64,000 bases of DNA from DATKUK01 sp035530655 (GCA_035530655.1 DATKUK010000013.1:39241-103240), one strand, 5' to 3'; positions 25,478-33,832 are shown, counted from the stretch's first letter. The notes: a model not told the origin generated them from the sequence alone. Numbers and translations: made by a program.

Positions 25478-26101
25478 ATGAAGATCGATTTGCACGTGCA
25501 TACGGCCGAGCGTTCGGCGTGCGGCCAGAGCGGCGAGGAGGACGTGATCCGCGCGGCCGTCCAGTACGGTCTCGATGCGCTGGCGTTTACGGATCATCAC
25601 TGCCTGATTCCGCACGGGCGGGCGGCCGAGCTGTCGGAGAAGTTCGCGCCGTTCCGCGTGTTCGGCGGCATCGAGATGACGGTGTCCGATGAGGACTTCA
25701 TTGTCCTCGCCGTGCACGATGCATCGCTCGAGCAGCAAGACTGGGACTATGCGGCCTTGCACGCCTTCGTGCGAGAGCGCGGCGGCTTTATCTTTCTGGC
25801 GCACCCGTTCCGGTACCACGAATCGATCACCGTACCGATCGAAGCCTACCCACCCGACGGCATCGAGCTGCGCTCGGCCAACACCGCACCCGAGGACGAG
25901 CCGGCGGTCCGCCAGTTAATCGACCGACTGGGTTGTCGGAGTATCTACACCTCCGACGCCCATCTGGCCGAGCACGTGGGCGTGTGCCACGTCGAGCTTG
26001 ATCGAGCGGCCAGCGACGAGCGGGAGTTGGTCGAGCTGCTTGGCGGGGGCATGTATCGTTGCGCCATCGACGCAGTGCGCGCGTCGGTGTGGCGTGGTTG
26101 A
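25478..26101 (+). CDS. PHP-domain phosphoesterase-like protein
   Basis: The 207-residue PHP protein has the metal-binding motifs in order: IDLHVHT (His6, His8), LAFTDHHCL, the conserved glutamate in GGIEMT, FLAHPFRY and YTSDAHLAEH. These histidines and aspartates hold a trinuclear metal site for phosphate ester hydrolysis, as in nucleoside 3',5'-bisphosphate phosphatase-like or histidinol-phosphatase-like enzymes. The substrate is unknown. I chose ATG 25478 since KIDLHVHT is the normal N-terminus; a GTG at 25466 is possible. It is convergent with the Rrf2 gene, 29 bases apart. Confidence 0.85.
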   Translation: MKIDLHVHTAERSACGQSGEEDVIRAAVQYGLDALAFTDHHCLIPHGRAAELSEKFAPFRVFGGIEMTVSDEDFIVLAVHDASLEQQDWDYAALHAFVRERGGFIFLAHPFRYHESITVPIEAYPPDGIELRSANTAPEDEPAVRQLIDRLGCRSIYTSDAHLAEHVGVCHVELDRAASDERELVELLGGGMYRCAIDAVRASVWRG

Positions 26102-26130
26102 ACTTGCCCGAAGGGGCGGCCTACCTACCT

Positions 26131-26580
26131 TCAAATACAGTAGCTTGCGACGTACCGGTCTTCGGCCGCACCGGCCTGGTCGACCAGGTCCTGAAGGGAC
26201 GTGGTGTCGTACACCTGTGAGACCGCCTCGTGCGCCCGCTCCCACAGGCCCAGAAACACGCACCGCCCCAGCAGCCGGCAGTCAGCCTGGTCGGCGCCGG
26301 CGAGGCATTTCACCGGGCCGAGCGGTCCCTCCACGAAGCGAATGATTTCGCCCACCGTCAGGGCGTCCGGCGAGACAGCCAGTTGGTAACCGCCCCTCAT
26401 TCCCCGCTGGCTCTCGACGTAGCCGGCCTGCTTGAGTTGGGCGAGGATCAGTTCCAGAAACCGAGGCGGGATAGCCTGGGCCTCGGCGATCTCGCCCGTG
26501 GGTATGGGGCCCTCGCCCCGTCTGGTGGCCAGCTCGAACAAGGCCCGCAGCGCATATTGACATTTTTGGGACAGGTTCAT
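26131..26580 (-). CDS. Rrf2-family transcriptional regulator, probably Fe-S binding
   Basis: The 149-residue winged-helix regulator starts MNLSQKCQYALRALFELA, the standard Rrf2 opening, and has the recognition wing YVESQRGMRGGYQLA. Three cysteines (Cys92, Cys101, Cys107) lie where IscR and related proteins hold a [2Fe-2S] cluster, although the first spacing is longer than in E. coli IscR. It probably senses iron-sulfur status, redox or NO. It has its own consensus promoter with an embedded palindrome and is divergent from larE, which may be a target. Confidence 0.88.
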   Translation of the reverse strand: MNLSQKCQYALRALFELATRRGEGPIPTGEIAEAQAIPPRFLELILAQLKQAGYVESQRGMRGGYQLAVSPDALTVGEIIRFVEGPLGPVKCLAGADQADCRLLGRCVFLGLWERAHEAVSQVYDTTSLQDLVDQAGAAEDRYVASYCI

Positions 26581-26618
26581 AGCATGCGCCCACGTGATAG
26601 CCAAGTGAAACGATCGGG

Positions 26619-26647
26619 ATAATAACAATTGACGGGCATAGTGTCAA
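26619..26647 (-). promoter_or_regulatory. Promoter of the Rrf2 gene with palindromic operator candidate
   Basis: TTGACA (26647-26642) and TATTAT (26624-26619) are 17 bases apart, giving a leader of about 30 bases. The inverted repeat TTGAC-N9-GTCAA (26629-26647) covers the -35 and spacer, a position suited to autorepression. Confidence 0.7.
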
Positions 26648-26773
26648 GCATCCAAGTTTGAAGGGCAAACAGCCAGTGAGCAAAAACGTGACGAAAATGC
26701 ATAATGCCCTGCCAAAAAAGGCTTTACATGCCACACCAACCAACTGCCGGGCGTGCGGGGCAAGGAGCTAGCC

Positions 26774-27637
26774 GTGAGTCAATCAGCAGGCGATGCCGAC
26801 CCGAGCACCTTTGAGGCCAAGCTGGAGGCCTGCCGAGCGATTCTGCGAGACCTGAGGCGTGTGGTGGTGGCCTTCTCGGCCGGGGTCGACAGCAGCTTCC
26901 TGCTGGCAGTGGCGGTCGAGACGCTCGGCCGGCAGAACGTGGTGGCGGCAGTGGGTGTGTCAGCCAGCCTGGCGCGGCGAGAGCGCGAGGCGGCTGCGCG
27001 TATCGCCAGGCATCAGGGCGTGGAGCTGGTGGAGGTCTACACCTGCGAGTTGGACGACGCAGACTACGCCGCCAACGCGTCCGACCGCTGCTACCACTGC
27101 AAGCAGGAGCTTTTCACCCAACTGAAGGTGCTGGCGGACGAGCGGCGGTTTGCGGCTGTGGTCGCCGGGGCCAACGCCGACGACACGGGCGACTTCAGGC
27201 CCGGCCTGAGCGCTGGACGCGAACTCGGTGTGCGGAATCCGCTGCTTGAGGCCGGTCTGACGAAGCAGGAAATTCGCGCCGCCTCACAGGCGATGGGCCT
27301 GGAGACGTGGGACAAGCCGGCGATGGCGTGCCTGGCCAGTCGCATTCCCTACGGCAGCCCGATCACGGCCGAGCGGCTGGCGCGCGTCGAGCGGGCTGAG
27401 TACATCCTGAAAGACCTGGGCTTTGCCCAGTGCCGTGTGCGCGACCACGACACCTTGGCCCGTATCGAGGTGCCGATGGAGAAGCTTCCCGACGCGCTGC
27501 GCCTGCGCGAGAAGATCACCACGGCGCTCAAGGCGGTGGGATATGTCTTCGTCGCGTTGGACTTGCAGGGCTTTCGCAGCGGATCGATGAACGAGATGCA
27601 CACAGCCGGCGTCCAGAGCGGCGTGTCGCACGGTTGA
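26774..27637 (+). CDS. larE: LarE-family ATP-dependent sulfurtransferase
   Basis: The 287-residue protein belongs to the PP-loop ATP pyrophosphatases and resembles LarE, which gives up a cysteine sulfur to the nickel-pincer nucleotide cofactor precursor. The PP-loop is FSAGVDSSF (34-42). The segment DRCYHCKQELF and DKPAMACLASRIPYG follow; Cys186 in CLASR is the position I expect for the sacrificed sulfur. The GTG at 26774 has AAGGAG six bases before it. LarB and LarC are not in the window, so it may serve another sulfur-insertion step. It is next to Thi4 (117 bases) and divergent from the Rrf2 gene. Confidence 0.85.
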   Translation: MSQSAGDADPSTFEAKLEACRAILRDLRRVVVAFSAGVDSSFLLAVAVETLGRQNVVAAVGVSASLARREREAAARIARHQGVELVEVYTCELDDADYAANASDRCYHCKQELFTQLKVLADERRFAAVVAGANADDTGDFRPGLSAGRELGVRNPLLEAGLTKQEIRAASQAMGLETWDKPAMACLASRIPYGSPITAERLARVERAEYILKDLGFAQCRVRDHDTLARIEVPMEKLPDALRLREKITTALKAVGYVFVALDLQGFRSGSMNEMHTAGVQSGVSHG

Positions 27638-27754
27638 CCAGAGTACGGACAGGACAAACGATCGAAACGTGATGGAGTTGATGGTAACGCGTTCGACGAA
27701 GGCGCATGACGCCTTGGCGAGCGAGGTTGGCGCGGGTCGCCACAGGAGAATGCC

Positions 27755-28603
27755 ATGATTGAGGCAAGACAGATATTCAGTTCAGCCGGTGAGGCAGACG
27801 TAACGCGCGCGATCGTCGGCGAGTTCGCCGCGCAGTTCGACGCGTATACCGAAAGCGACGCGGTGATTGTCGGCGCGGGCCCGGCGGGCCTGATGTGCGG
27901 CAAGCAGCTTGCCGAGACAGGTCTGAAGGTGCTGATCGTCGAGCAGAACAACTATTTGGGCGGCGGGTTCTGGCTGGGCGGTTACCTGATGAACAAGGTC
28001 ACCGTGCGCGAGCCCGCGCACGAGGTGCTCGACGAGCTGGGCGTGCCGCACAAGCTGGTGCGAGACGGGCTGCACGTGGCTGACGGCCCGCACGCCTGCT
28101 CGAAGCTGATCGCCGCGGCGTGCGATGCGGGCGTCAAGTTCGCCAACATGACGACGGTGGACGACGTGGTCGTCCGCGGCGACAAGCGGGTGGCCGGCGT
28201 GGTGATCAACTGGTCGCCGGTCAAAGCGCTGCCGCGCTCGATCACGTGCGTGGATCCGGTAGCGATCGAGTCGCGCGTGGTGGTCGACGCCACCGGGCAC
28301 GACGCGGTGGTCGCTCGGCTGGTCGCCAAGCACGGGCTTACGCAGATCGGCAGCGGCGGGCCCATGTGGGTCGAGCGTTCGGAAGACGCGGTGGTGCACC
28401 ACACGGGCGAGCTGCATCCGGGGCTGGTCCTCGTGGGCATGGCCGTCGCCACGGTGCACAACCTGCCGCGTATGGGTCCGACGTTCGGCGGCATGCTGCT
28501 GTCGGGCAAGCGAGGCGCCGAGTGTGTGCTTGCGTCGCTCAAGCAGGCAGCCGGCGATCGCGACACCGCACGCGAGCCGCAACTGACAGCACAGTCGAGC
28601 TGA
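27755..28603 (+). CDS. Thiamine thiazole synthase, Thi4/Thi1 family
   Basis: The 282-residue protein makes the thiazole moiety of thiamine from NAD and glycine. It has the NAD/FAD-type fold with GAGPAG (40-45), the acid at the end of strand 2 in LIVEQNNYLGGGFWLGGYLMN, and the late segments VDATGHDAVVARL and MGPTFGGMLLSGKRGAE. In the active-site segment SITCVDPVAIES the residue before V-D-P is a cysteine (Cys165), as in yeast Thi4 Cys205, whereas archaeal sulfide-dependent enzymes have histidine there. AGGAGA precedes the ATG. I found no TPP riboswitch in the 117 bases upstream. Confidence 0.88.
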   Translation: MIEARQIFSSAGEADVTRAIVGEFAAQFDAYTESDAVIVGAGPAGLMCGKQLAETGLKVLIVEQNNYLGGGFWLGGYLMNKVTVREPAHEVLDELGVPHKLVRDGLHVADGPHACSKLIAAACDAGVKFANMTTVDDVVVRGDKRVAGVVINWSPVKALPRSITCVDPVAIESRVVVDATGHDAVVARLVAKHGLTQIGSGGPMWVERSEDAVVHHTGELHPGLVLVGMAVATVHNLPRMGPTFGGMLLSGKRGAECVLASLKQAAGDRDTAREPQLTAQSS

Positions 28604-28624
28604 CGGGCGGCTCGTCGTCCGAGT

Positions 28625-29539
28625 TCACTTTGTGTACGGACAGACGGCGATGCACGTGGCGCAGCTCGTGCCGTTAGTCTTCCAGAAGCTCACGCACTTC
28701 TTGCCGTCGACCCAGAGAGGCGCCGGCGACGTGTGGCTCGGGCCGCCAGGACTATCGAGCGGCACCCAGTCGGCATCGATCGCGCCGGGCGGACAGGCTT
28801 CGACACAGCGGCCGCACTCGTCGCAGAACTGCCTGACGCCGAAGCCCATCGGCTTATCGGCCGTCAGCGGCATATCGGTGAAGACCTTGCTGATCCGCAC
28901 GCACGGGCCGTGCTGCCGCGTGACCAGCATGGCGTTGCGTCCCAGCTCGTTGAGACCCGCCCGCGCCGCCAGGGGAACACTGAAGCCCCTGGCGTTGCCG
29001 GCGGCGATGGCCCGGTAGCCATACTGTCGGACGAACACCGCCAGCGCCGACGCGCACACGGTCATCCGCATGTAGCCGATCGACGTCTCGGCCGAGGCTG
29101 CCGGCGCCGGCGACCGGGCGATTTGGCGCGCATCCATCGCCACGGCCAGGACCACCGCGCGGCGGTATTCGGGAGGCACATCGGCCATGCCCGGGTCGCG
29201 CGTCGCGTTGGGTTCATCGAGAGCGCAAATGCCGACCAGATCGGCGCCGAACCGGACGGCCGCCTGCTTGATGGTCTCGGCGTTGGCGACCGGGTCGCTG
29301 TGCGCTGCGCGGGCGCGCTGCCCCTCGGCGTCCGAGAGCGCGCCCGCGTCGACCCGGGGGCCGAAGAAACGCTCGATCAGCCCGCGCTCGATGATGCGTG
29401 CAGCCTTGCCGACGGCGCGATGTACGTCGGCCGGCGCGCCGCCGTGTTCGATGTGATGACTGTTGTTCGGCGGCACGAAGCCACACGCATCGGCAGTATC
29501 TTCGGCGGTGGGTTTCTCGCTGTTGTCCTTGGGCGCCAT
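28625..29539 (-). CDS. Reductive-dehalogenase/QueG-like 4Fe-4S protein
   Basis: The 304-residue protein carries two ferredoxin-type clusters at its C-terminus: CDECGRCVEACPPGA, then KKC followed by SCATCIAVCPYTK. The spacing C-x10-C-x2-C-x3-C-P with Phe-Trp after the first cysteine is the pattern of corrinoid reductive dehalogenases and relatives. The middle region (about 85-215) would hold the corrinoid. There is no twin-arginine signal peptide, and the protein ends directly at the second cluster, so it is shorter than RdhA or QueG. Function unknown; a cytoplasmic corrinoid/Fe-S reductase is the best guess. It is convergent with Thi4, 21 bases apart. Confidence 0.75.
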   Translation of the reverse strand: MAPKDNSEKPTAEDTADACGFVPPNNSHHIEHGGAPADVHRAVGKAARIIERGLIERFFGPRVDAGALSDAEGQRARAAHSDPVANAETIKQAAVRFGADLVGICALDEPNATRDPGMADVPPEYRRAVVLAVAMDARQIARSPAPAASAETSIGYMRMTVCASALAVFVRQYGYRAIAAGNARGFSVPLAARAGLNELGRNAMLVTRQHGPCVRISKVFTDMPLTADKPMGFGVRQFCDECGRCVEACPPGAIDADWVPLDSPGGPSHTSPAPLWVDGKKCVSFWKTNGTSCATCIAVCPYTK

Positions 29540-29569
29540 ACCGCATTAACTATAGCAGAAGCCCTGCAA

Positions 29570-29605
29570 TACCCCACCCTTTGCTCTTGGGCAAAAGATG
29601 GGGTA
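29570..29605. repeat. Palindromic repeat, copy D
   Basis: Outer arms TACCCCA (29570-29576) and TGGGGTA (29599-29605) and inner arms TTTGC/GCAAA pair around the loop TCTTGG. The arms match copies A and B in the order T-[AG]-CCCCA-N3-TT-[CT]-GC. It lies in the divergent region between 29539 and 29728. Confidence 0.65.
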
Positions 29606-29727
29606 CCCAAAGCCAAAGCTTCGTGGCAGAATCGGCGCAGGCCGGGCCGGGGGCAAGGTCTTGCGACGAGAGCAGTCGTCGTAGATGATGGATCCGGCAA
29701 GTCGAAGGCGTTATGCGGGGAGGCAAG

Positions 29728-30711
29728 ATGCCTATTCATGTCCGATGCACGTGCGGGGTGAGGTTGCGGTTTCCCGACGGCACCGAAGGCAAGTACGCCC
29801 AGTGTAAGAAGTGTGGTGCGAAGGTCTTGATCGAGCCGGAGGACGTCAGCGAGACGCCCAACACTGCGAACCCGCGGCAAGGCGCATCCGCGGCGGGGGC
29901 GCACGCGCCGTCGAGCGAGGAGGATTTGATCCTGTCGGCGCGTGGGATTGCTAGCGACACAGGCTTACGGGCCGAAAAAAACAGGAAAACGGCGGCCAAT
30001 TTTTGGGTCGATGTCGGGCAGAGCTTTGTGTTCTTCCTGAGGCTGGACAACCTGGCCAGCTTCGTGCTCGTGGTTGTGATGAACCTGCTGATTGCGGTGT
30101 CGGGGTATGGGATGATCTGGGGGCTTTTCGGCGGTTTGGTACTGCGAGGCCTGCTGGCGGCGTTTTACCTGAACGTGATCGTGGAGGTCGCGCGTGGCGA
30201 AGACAAGCTGCCCGCCTTCTCGCTGACCGACTTTTGGGACGACGTGGTCCGCCCGGGCCTGCTGTTTCTGGTCAGCATGCTGCTGGTGATGGTGCCGGCT
30301 GTCGTCGCATACGTGTGGGCGCCGAGCACCTCCGACTTCGGCCTGCCGTGGATCCTCGGCGTCGTCGGCCTGTTCTGTTGGCCCGCGACCGTTTTGATGG
30401 TGGCCATTGGGGATGGCTTCCGGTCGCTGCGGCCGGACCTGGTGCTGCGGACGATCCTGTCGGCCTTCGCGCCTTACCTCGCTATCTGGATCATGCTGCT
30501 TCTGGCGGCGGCTCCGACCTACCTGCCGGAACTGCTGACCTGGGGCGCCTCGGACGAACTGCCGGCCGCCGCCGAGCGTGGCCCCGGCCTGATCCTGACG
30601 CAGGCCCTGGCGGCGCGAGCCGCGTCGGCCTACACGATGATCGTCAGCATGCGGCTGATCGGTTTGTACTACCGACATTTCAAGAAGCGGTTTCCGTGGC
30701 GGGCGGAGTGA
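29728..30711 (+). CDS. Zinc-ribbon multi-pass membrane protein
   Basis: The 327-residue protein has an N-terminal zinc ribbon (CTCGVRLRFPDG, then CKKCGAK), a low-complexity linker of about 50 residues, and then five or more hydrophobic helices (for example SFVLVVVMNLLIAVSGYGMI and LLFLVSMLLVMVPAVVAYVW). I do not know its function; this zinc-ribbon plus DUF4013-like membrane layout is common in planctomycetes. GGGGAGG lies four bases before the ATG at 29728, which I preferred to the 29713 start. Confidence 0.75.
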   Translation: MPIHVRCTCGVRLRFPDGTEGKYAQCKKCGAKVLIEPEDVSETPNTANPRQGASAAGAHAPSSEEDLILSARGIASDTGLRAEKNRKTAANFWVDVGQSFVFFLRLDNLASFVLVVVMNLLIAVSGYGMIWGLFGGLVLRGLLAAFYLNVIVEVARGEDKLPAFSLTDFWDDVVRPGLLFLVSMLLVMVPAVVAYVWAPSTSDFGLPWILGVVGLFCWPATVLMVAIGDGFRSLRPDLVLRTILSAFAPYLAIWIMLLLAAAPTYLPELLTWGASDELPAAAERGPGLILTQALAARAASAYTMIVSMRLIGLYYRHFKKRFPWRAE

Positions 30712-30757
30712 GACGCGCGATCGCGCCGACGCTCAGGCAAACGCCGCCACAAAGTGG

Positions 30758-31630
30758 TTACAGGCCAGCCGCTTTCCTTGCCTTCCGGATGCGGGCGTCA
30801 AGTGAGCGCTCGTACTGCCGGCGGAACGATGCGTCGAACAGCACGCTGCGGTAGTGGGCGTGCAGGTCCGGCCGATGGCGGCGGAGGAACTGCTGCACGC
30901 TGGGCCAGACGCGCGGACGCGGGTTCATCGCGTCGGTCCAGATGCAATCGACTTTCAGATCGGCTGCCAGCTTGAACAGCCGAGCGAGCGCTTCGGGCGT
31001 GTCGCTGATCTCGGGCAGCAGCGGGCCGAACATGACGGTCGTCGCCAGCCCGGCGGCCTTGGCCTGCCGGAGGATCTCGACTCGATCGGCCACCGACGAC
31101 GCGCCGGGCTCCCAGAGCTTGGCGATCGATTCGTCGGGCGTGGTGATGGTGACGCCCACGCGAACGTCGCGGTCGCGAAAGACGTCCAGATCGCGGAGCA
31201 CCAGTTTGCTCTTGGTCAGCACGTTCAGATGAAAGCCGGCGTCGAGAAGCAACTGGCAGCACCGCCGCGTGAGCTTGTAGCTTCGCTCGATGGGCTGCCA
31301 GCCGTCGCATGCGCTGCACGTAAAGACCGATCCGGGCTCCATCCGCTTCAGTTGCCGGGCTAACACATCAACTGCGTTGATCTTGACGTCGACGAACGCG
31401 CCCCACGGCTCGGGGTGCGGATGGAAGCGCTGCATGAAGCGGGCATAGCAGTACACGCAGGCATGGGCGCAGCCGGTATAGCAGTTGAACGAATAGTCGC
31501 CGATGCTGCTGCGGTTCAGCAGGCTCTTGCAGGGCACCTCGCGGACGACCACTTTGCGCCCCGCGATACGTCGCACGCGGGGGCGCGACTCGGTGTGCTC
31601 GAACAGCAGCTTTTGCCTGGCTTTGCTCAT
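30758..31630 (-). CDS. Radical SAM protein of the spore photoproduct lyase-like family
   Basis: The 290-residue radical SAM enzyme has the cluster motif CAHACVYC (Cys54, Cys58, Cys61; C-x3-C-x2-C) after SFNCYTG. Later conserved pieces are FTCSACDGWQPIER, LNVLTKSKLVLRDLDV and VGVTITTPD. This matches the SplB-like/Rv2578c-type group of DNA-repair-related radical SAM proteins, but a DNA photoproduct role is not shown. The ATG at 31630 is the start of similarity; the longer frame to 31735 is noise. It overlaps nothing and is about 100 bases from csrA. Confidence 0.85.
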   Translation of the reverse strand: MSKARQKLLFEHTESRPRVRRIAGRKVVVREVPCKSLLNRSSIGDYSFNCYTGCAHACVYCYARFMQRFHPHPEPWGAFVDVKINAVDVLARQLKRMEPGSVFTCSACDGWQPIERSYKLTRRCCQLLLDAGFHLNVLTKSKLVLRDLDVFRDRDVRVGVTITTPDESIAKLWEPGASSVADRVEILRQAKAAGLATTVMFGPLLPEISDTPEALARLFKLAADLKVDCIWTDAMNPRPRVWPSVQQFLRRHRPDLHAHYRSVLFDASFRRQYERSLDARIRKARKAAGL

Positions 31631-31731
31631 GGCTGCGGAACCGCTGAAGCATGTTGCGGCGGCAGACGGTGCTGTTGAGATTATACGGTGGGTGTGGTCG
31701 GCGTCGTGGTAAATCGAGACAAGGGCGCCAA

Positions 31732-32031
31732 TCAACCGCGCGGCGGGTGCCCGCCGTCCGGTCCGGACGACGGCTTGGGTGCCTTGCCGGACTGGGTGGG
31801 GGCCGCTTTTTCCTGCGGATGGGCGGGTTTGACGACCTCTTCGAGGTCGGCTTCGGCGGCGGCCCGGTTCTCGCGTTGGATGGCCTCGTAGACCTCCTTG
31901 CGGTGTACCGGCACCTCAGACGGGGCCCTGATGCCCAGCCGCACCTTGTCGCGACGGATGTCGACGACGGTGATCTCGATGTCGTCGCCGATCATGATGG
32001 TTTCGTCGCGTTGTCGTGACAGTACCAGCAT
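31732..32031 (-). CDS. csrA: Carbon storage regulator CsrA
   Basis: The 99-residue protein has the CsrA core MLVLSRQRDETIMIGDDI followed by ITVVDIRRDKVRLGI and APSEVPVHRKEVYEAIQRE, with the RNA-binding arginine in VHRKE. It binds GGA motifs in mRNA leaders and represses or stabilises messages. A non-conserved tail of about 35 residues rich in Pro, Lys and Gly is longer than usual. The start at 32031 has AGGGAGAGGGAC upstream, which itself contains GGA motifs around the ribosome site, fitting autoregulation. Confidence 0.95.
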   Translation of the reverse strand: MLVLSRQRDETIMIGDDIEITVVDIRRDKVRLGIRAPSEVPVHRKEVYEAIQRENRAAAEADLEEVVKPAHPQEKAAPTQSGKAPKPSSGPDGGHPPRG

Positions 32032-32470
32032 GTCCCTCTCCCTGGGGCCGGCCCTGCCGGTCGCGGCGGGCTCGCCTGCAACATTGTAACCGCGCAGACG
32101 GACCGCCGACGTTGCAGTTACGTGGAGAATCGTCACACCAGTCGCTCTGCTTTAGCAAAACATCGCCGCCGATCGGAGATAAGTCTCGTTTACGACGGGA
32201 CTTGCGCAGATTCGCAGGTCCGTTGCTCCCCTGGCCGCCATTTGGGGATCTCCGATGGGGACGTGGGCAACTTTCGCACCGGACGGGCGGTTACTCGGCC
32301 CCATTGCCAAACAGACGCCGATGTCGCCCTGACAGCCCTGCCGCGCCGTGTCTGTTGGCACGTGACACCCGCCGAGTGGCCCGTCATGATGTGGCTTGGG
32401 TCGCAGTCAGAGCGACCAAACGGGTCGTCTAATCCCATTCGCGCGACACAGGACGTATCTGGAGGCGCCT
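32032..32470. other. Divergent intergenic region csrA / MFS gene
   Basis: This is a stretch of about 440 bases between divergent starts. It must hold both promoters, but I see no consensus pair. TTACAAT on the csrA side (near 32087) could be a -10 without a recognisable -35. No tRNA or clear terminator. Confidence 0.4.
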
Positions 32471-33724
32471 ATGAGTTCATCCCCGTCTCGGTTTCACTAT
32501 GGCTGGGTCATCCTGATCATGGCCACGCTTGTGGTGTTCGGTGCGCTGGGTCTGGCGCGGTTCGGCTACACGGCGGTGCTGCCGGCCATGCAGGTAGGGC
32601 TGGAGATGAATAACACGCAGGCGGGGGCGCTGGCGACGGCCAACCTGGTGGGTTACCTGGCGCTGTCGGTAATCGGCGGGGCGATGGCGACCCGCTACGG
32701 CCCGCGGGCGGTGATCGGGGTGGGCCTGGCGGTGGCGGGCGTGGGCATGCTTCTTACCGGACTGGCGAACGGGTTTTTTGAGGCGGCGCTGTGGCGGGGG
32801 GTGACGGGTGTGGGCAGCGGGGCGAGCAACGTGCCGGTCATGGGGCTGCTGGCGGCATGGTTTGCCAGGCGACGACGCGGTCTGGCGGCGGGCATCGCGG
32901 TGGCCGGCTCGTCGCTGGGACTGATCTTCGTCGGACCGATTGCACCCCGCATTCTGACCGTCCACGAGGAGAACGGCTGGCGTGTGTGCTGGTTCGTGTT
33001 CGGTGGCGTGGCGCTGTTGCTGGCGGTCGCGTCACTGCTGATCCTGCGGAATCGACCTTGGCGGGCGGGGATGACGCGGGTGGGGGCAGAGGCCGAAGAA
33101 GCTGTGCCCGCTTCGCAGGAGAAGGCGCTTTCATGGGCCTCCGTGTATCTATCACCGACGGTCTTTCACGTGGGTGCGGTCTATGCGGCGTTCGGGTTCT
33201 CCTACATCATTTACGTGACGTTCTTCATGAAATGCCTGGTCGCCGAAGGGGGGTATACCGAGCCGGAAGCCGGTCGGCTGTTCATGATCGTGGGGTGGTT
33301 CAGTCTCTTGTGCGGGTTGATTTGGGGCACGGTGTCGGACGTTATCGGCCGCAAGGGCGCGCTCGTCATTGTGTACCTGATCCACACAGTGGCCTTTGGT
33401 CTGTTTGCGCTGTGGCCCGTACCGGCGGGGTTCACGGTATCGGCGGTGCTGTTCGGGCTGTCGGCCTGGAGCATTCCGGCGATCATGGCGGCCTTGTGCG
33501 GCGATCTGCTCGGCGCGCGGTTGGCGCCGGCGGGACTGGGGTTTATCACGCTGCTATTCGGCATCGGTCAGGCGATCGGTCCGAGCGTGGCCGGTGCGAT
33601 GGCCGACGCCGCCGACTCGCTGTTTCCAGCGATGCTGCTTGCCGCGGGAGTCGCACTTCTAGGGGCGATCGGTTCGGCGCTGCTTCGCCCGGCGTCGTTG
33701 CGGCGCTCGTCGGATGCTGCGTGA
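32471..33724 (+). CDS. MFS transporter (YbfB/YjiJ-like)
   Basis: The 417-residue inner-membrane transporter has about twelve hydrophobic helices. The start FHYGWVILIMATLVVFGALG and the loop motif GGAMATRYGPRAVIG between helices 2 and 3 are typical of major facilitator proteins, and the second copy WGTVSDVIGRKGALVI lies between helices 8 and 9. The short cytoplasmic linker near residues 200-220 is rich in Glu and Ala. The substrate is unknown. GGAGG lies before the ATG at 32471; the extended frame to 32396 is not needed. Confidence 0.88.
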   Translation: MSSSPSRFHYGWVILIMATLVVFGALGLARFGYTAVLPAMQVGLEMNNTQAGALATANLVGYLALSVIGGAMATRYGPRAVIGVGLAVAGVGMLLTGLANGFFEAALWRGVTGVGSGASNVPVMGLLAAWFARRRRGLAAGIAVAGSSLGLIFVGPIAPRILTVHEENGWRVCWFVFGGVALLLAVASLLILRNRPWRAGMTRVGAEAEEAVPASQEKALSWASVYLSPTVFHVGAVYAAFGFSYIIYVTFFMKCLVAEGGYTEPEAGRLFMIVGWFSLLCGLIWGTVSDVIGRKGALVIVYLIHTVAFGLFALWPVPAGFTVSAVLFGLSAWSIPAIMAALCGDLLGARLAPAGLGFITLLFGIGQAIGPSVAGAMADAADSLFPAMLLAAGVALLGAIGSALLRPASLRRSSDAA

Positions 33725-33755
33725 CTTGGTCCTTACGAGTTGCTCTGTTACTTTT

Positions 33756-33832
33756 CGCGCTCCCCTGTCGGGTCGCCGCTAAACGGGAGAACGGTGCGAC
33801 CACGCGCTCCCCTTCGGGTCGCCGCTGAACGG
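33756..33832. repeat. Short tandem direct repeat
   Basis: CGCGCTCCCCTGTCGGGTCG (33756) and its continuation CCGCTAAACGG recur 47 bases later (33803-33832) as CGCGCTCCCCTTCGGGTCGC with CGCTGAACGG. It is about 30 bases per copy with two or three differences, in the convergent gap between the MFS and TPR genes. Confidence 0.6.

Noticed and set aside
27638..27754. TPP riboswitch expected before Thi4
   Set aside because: No CTGAGA element or closing stems in the 117 bases between larE and thi4.
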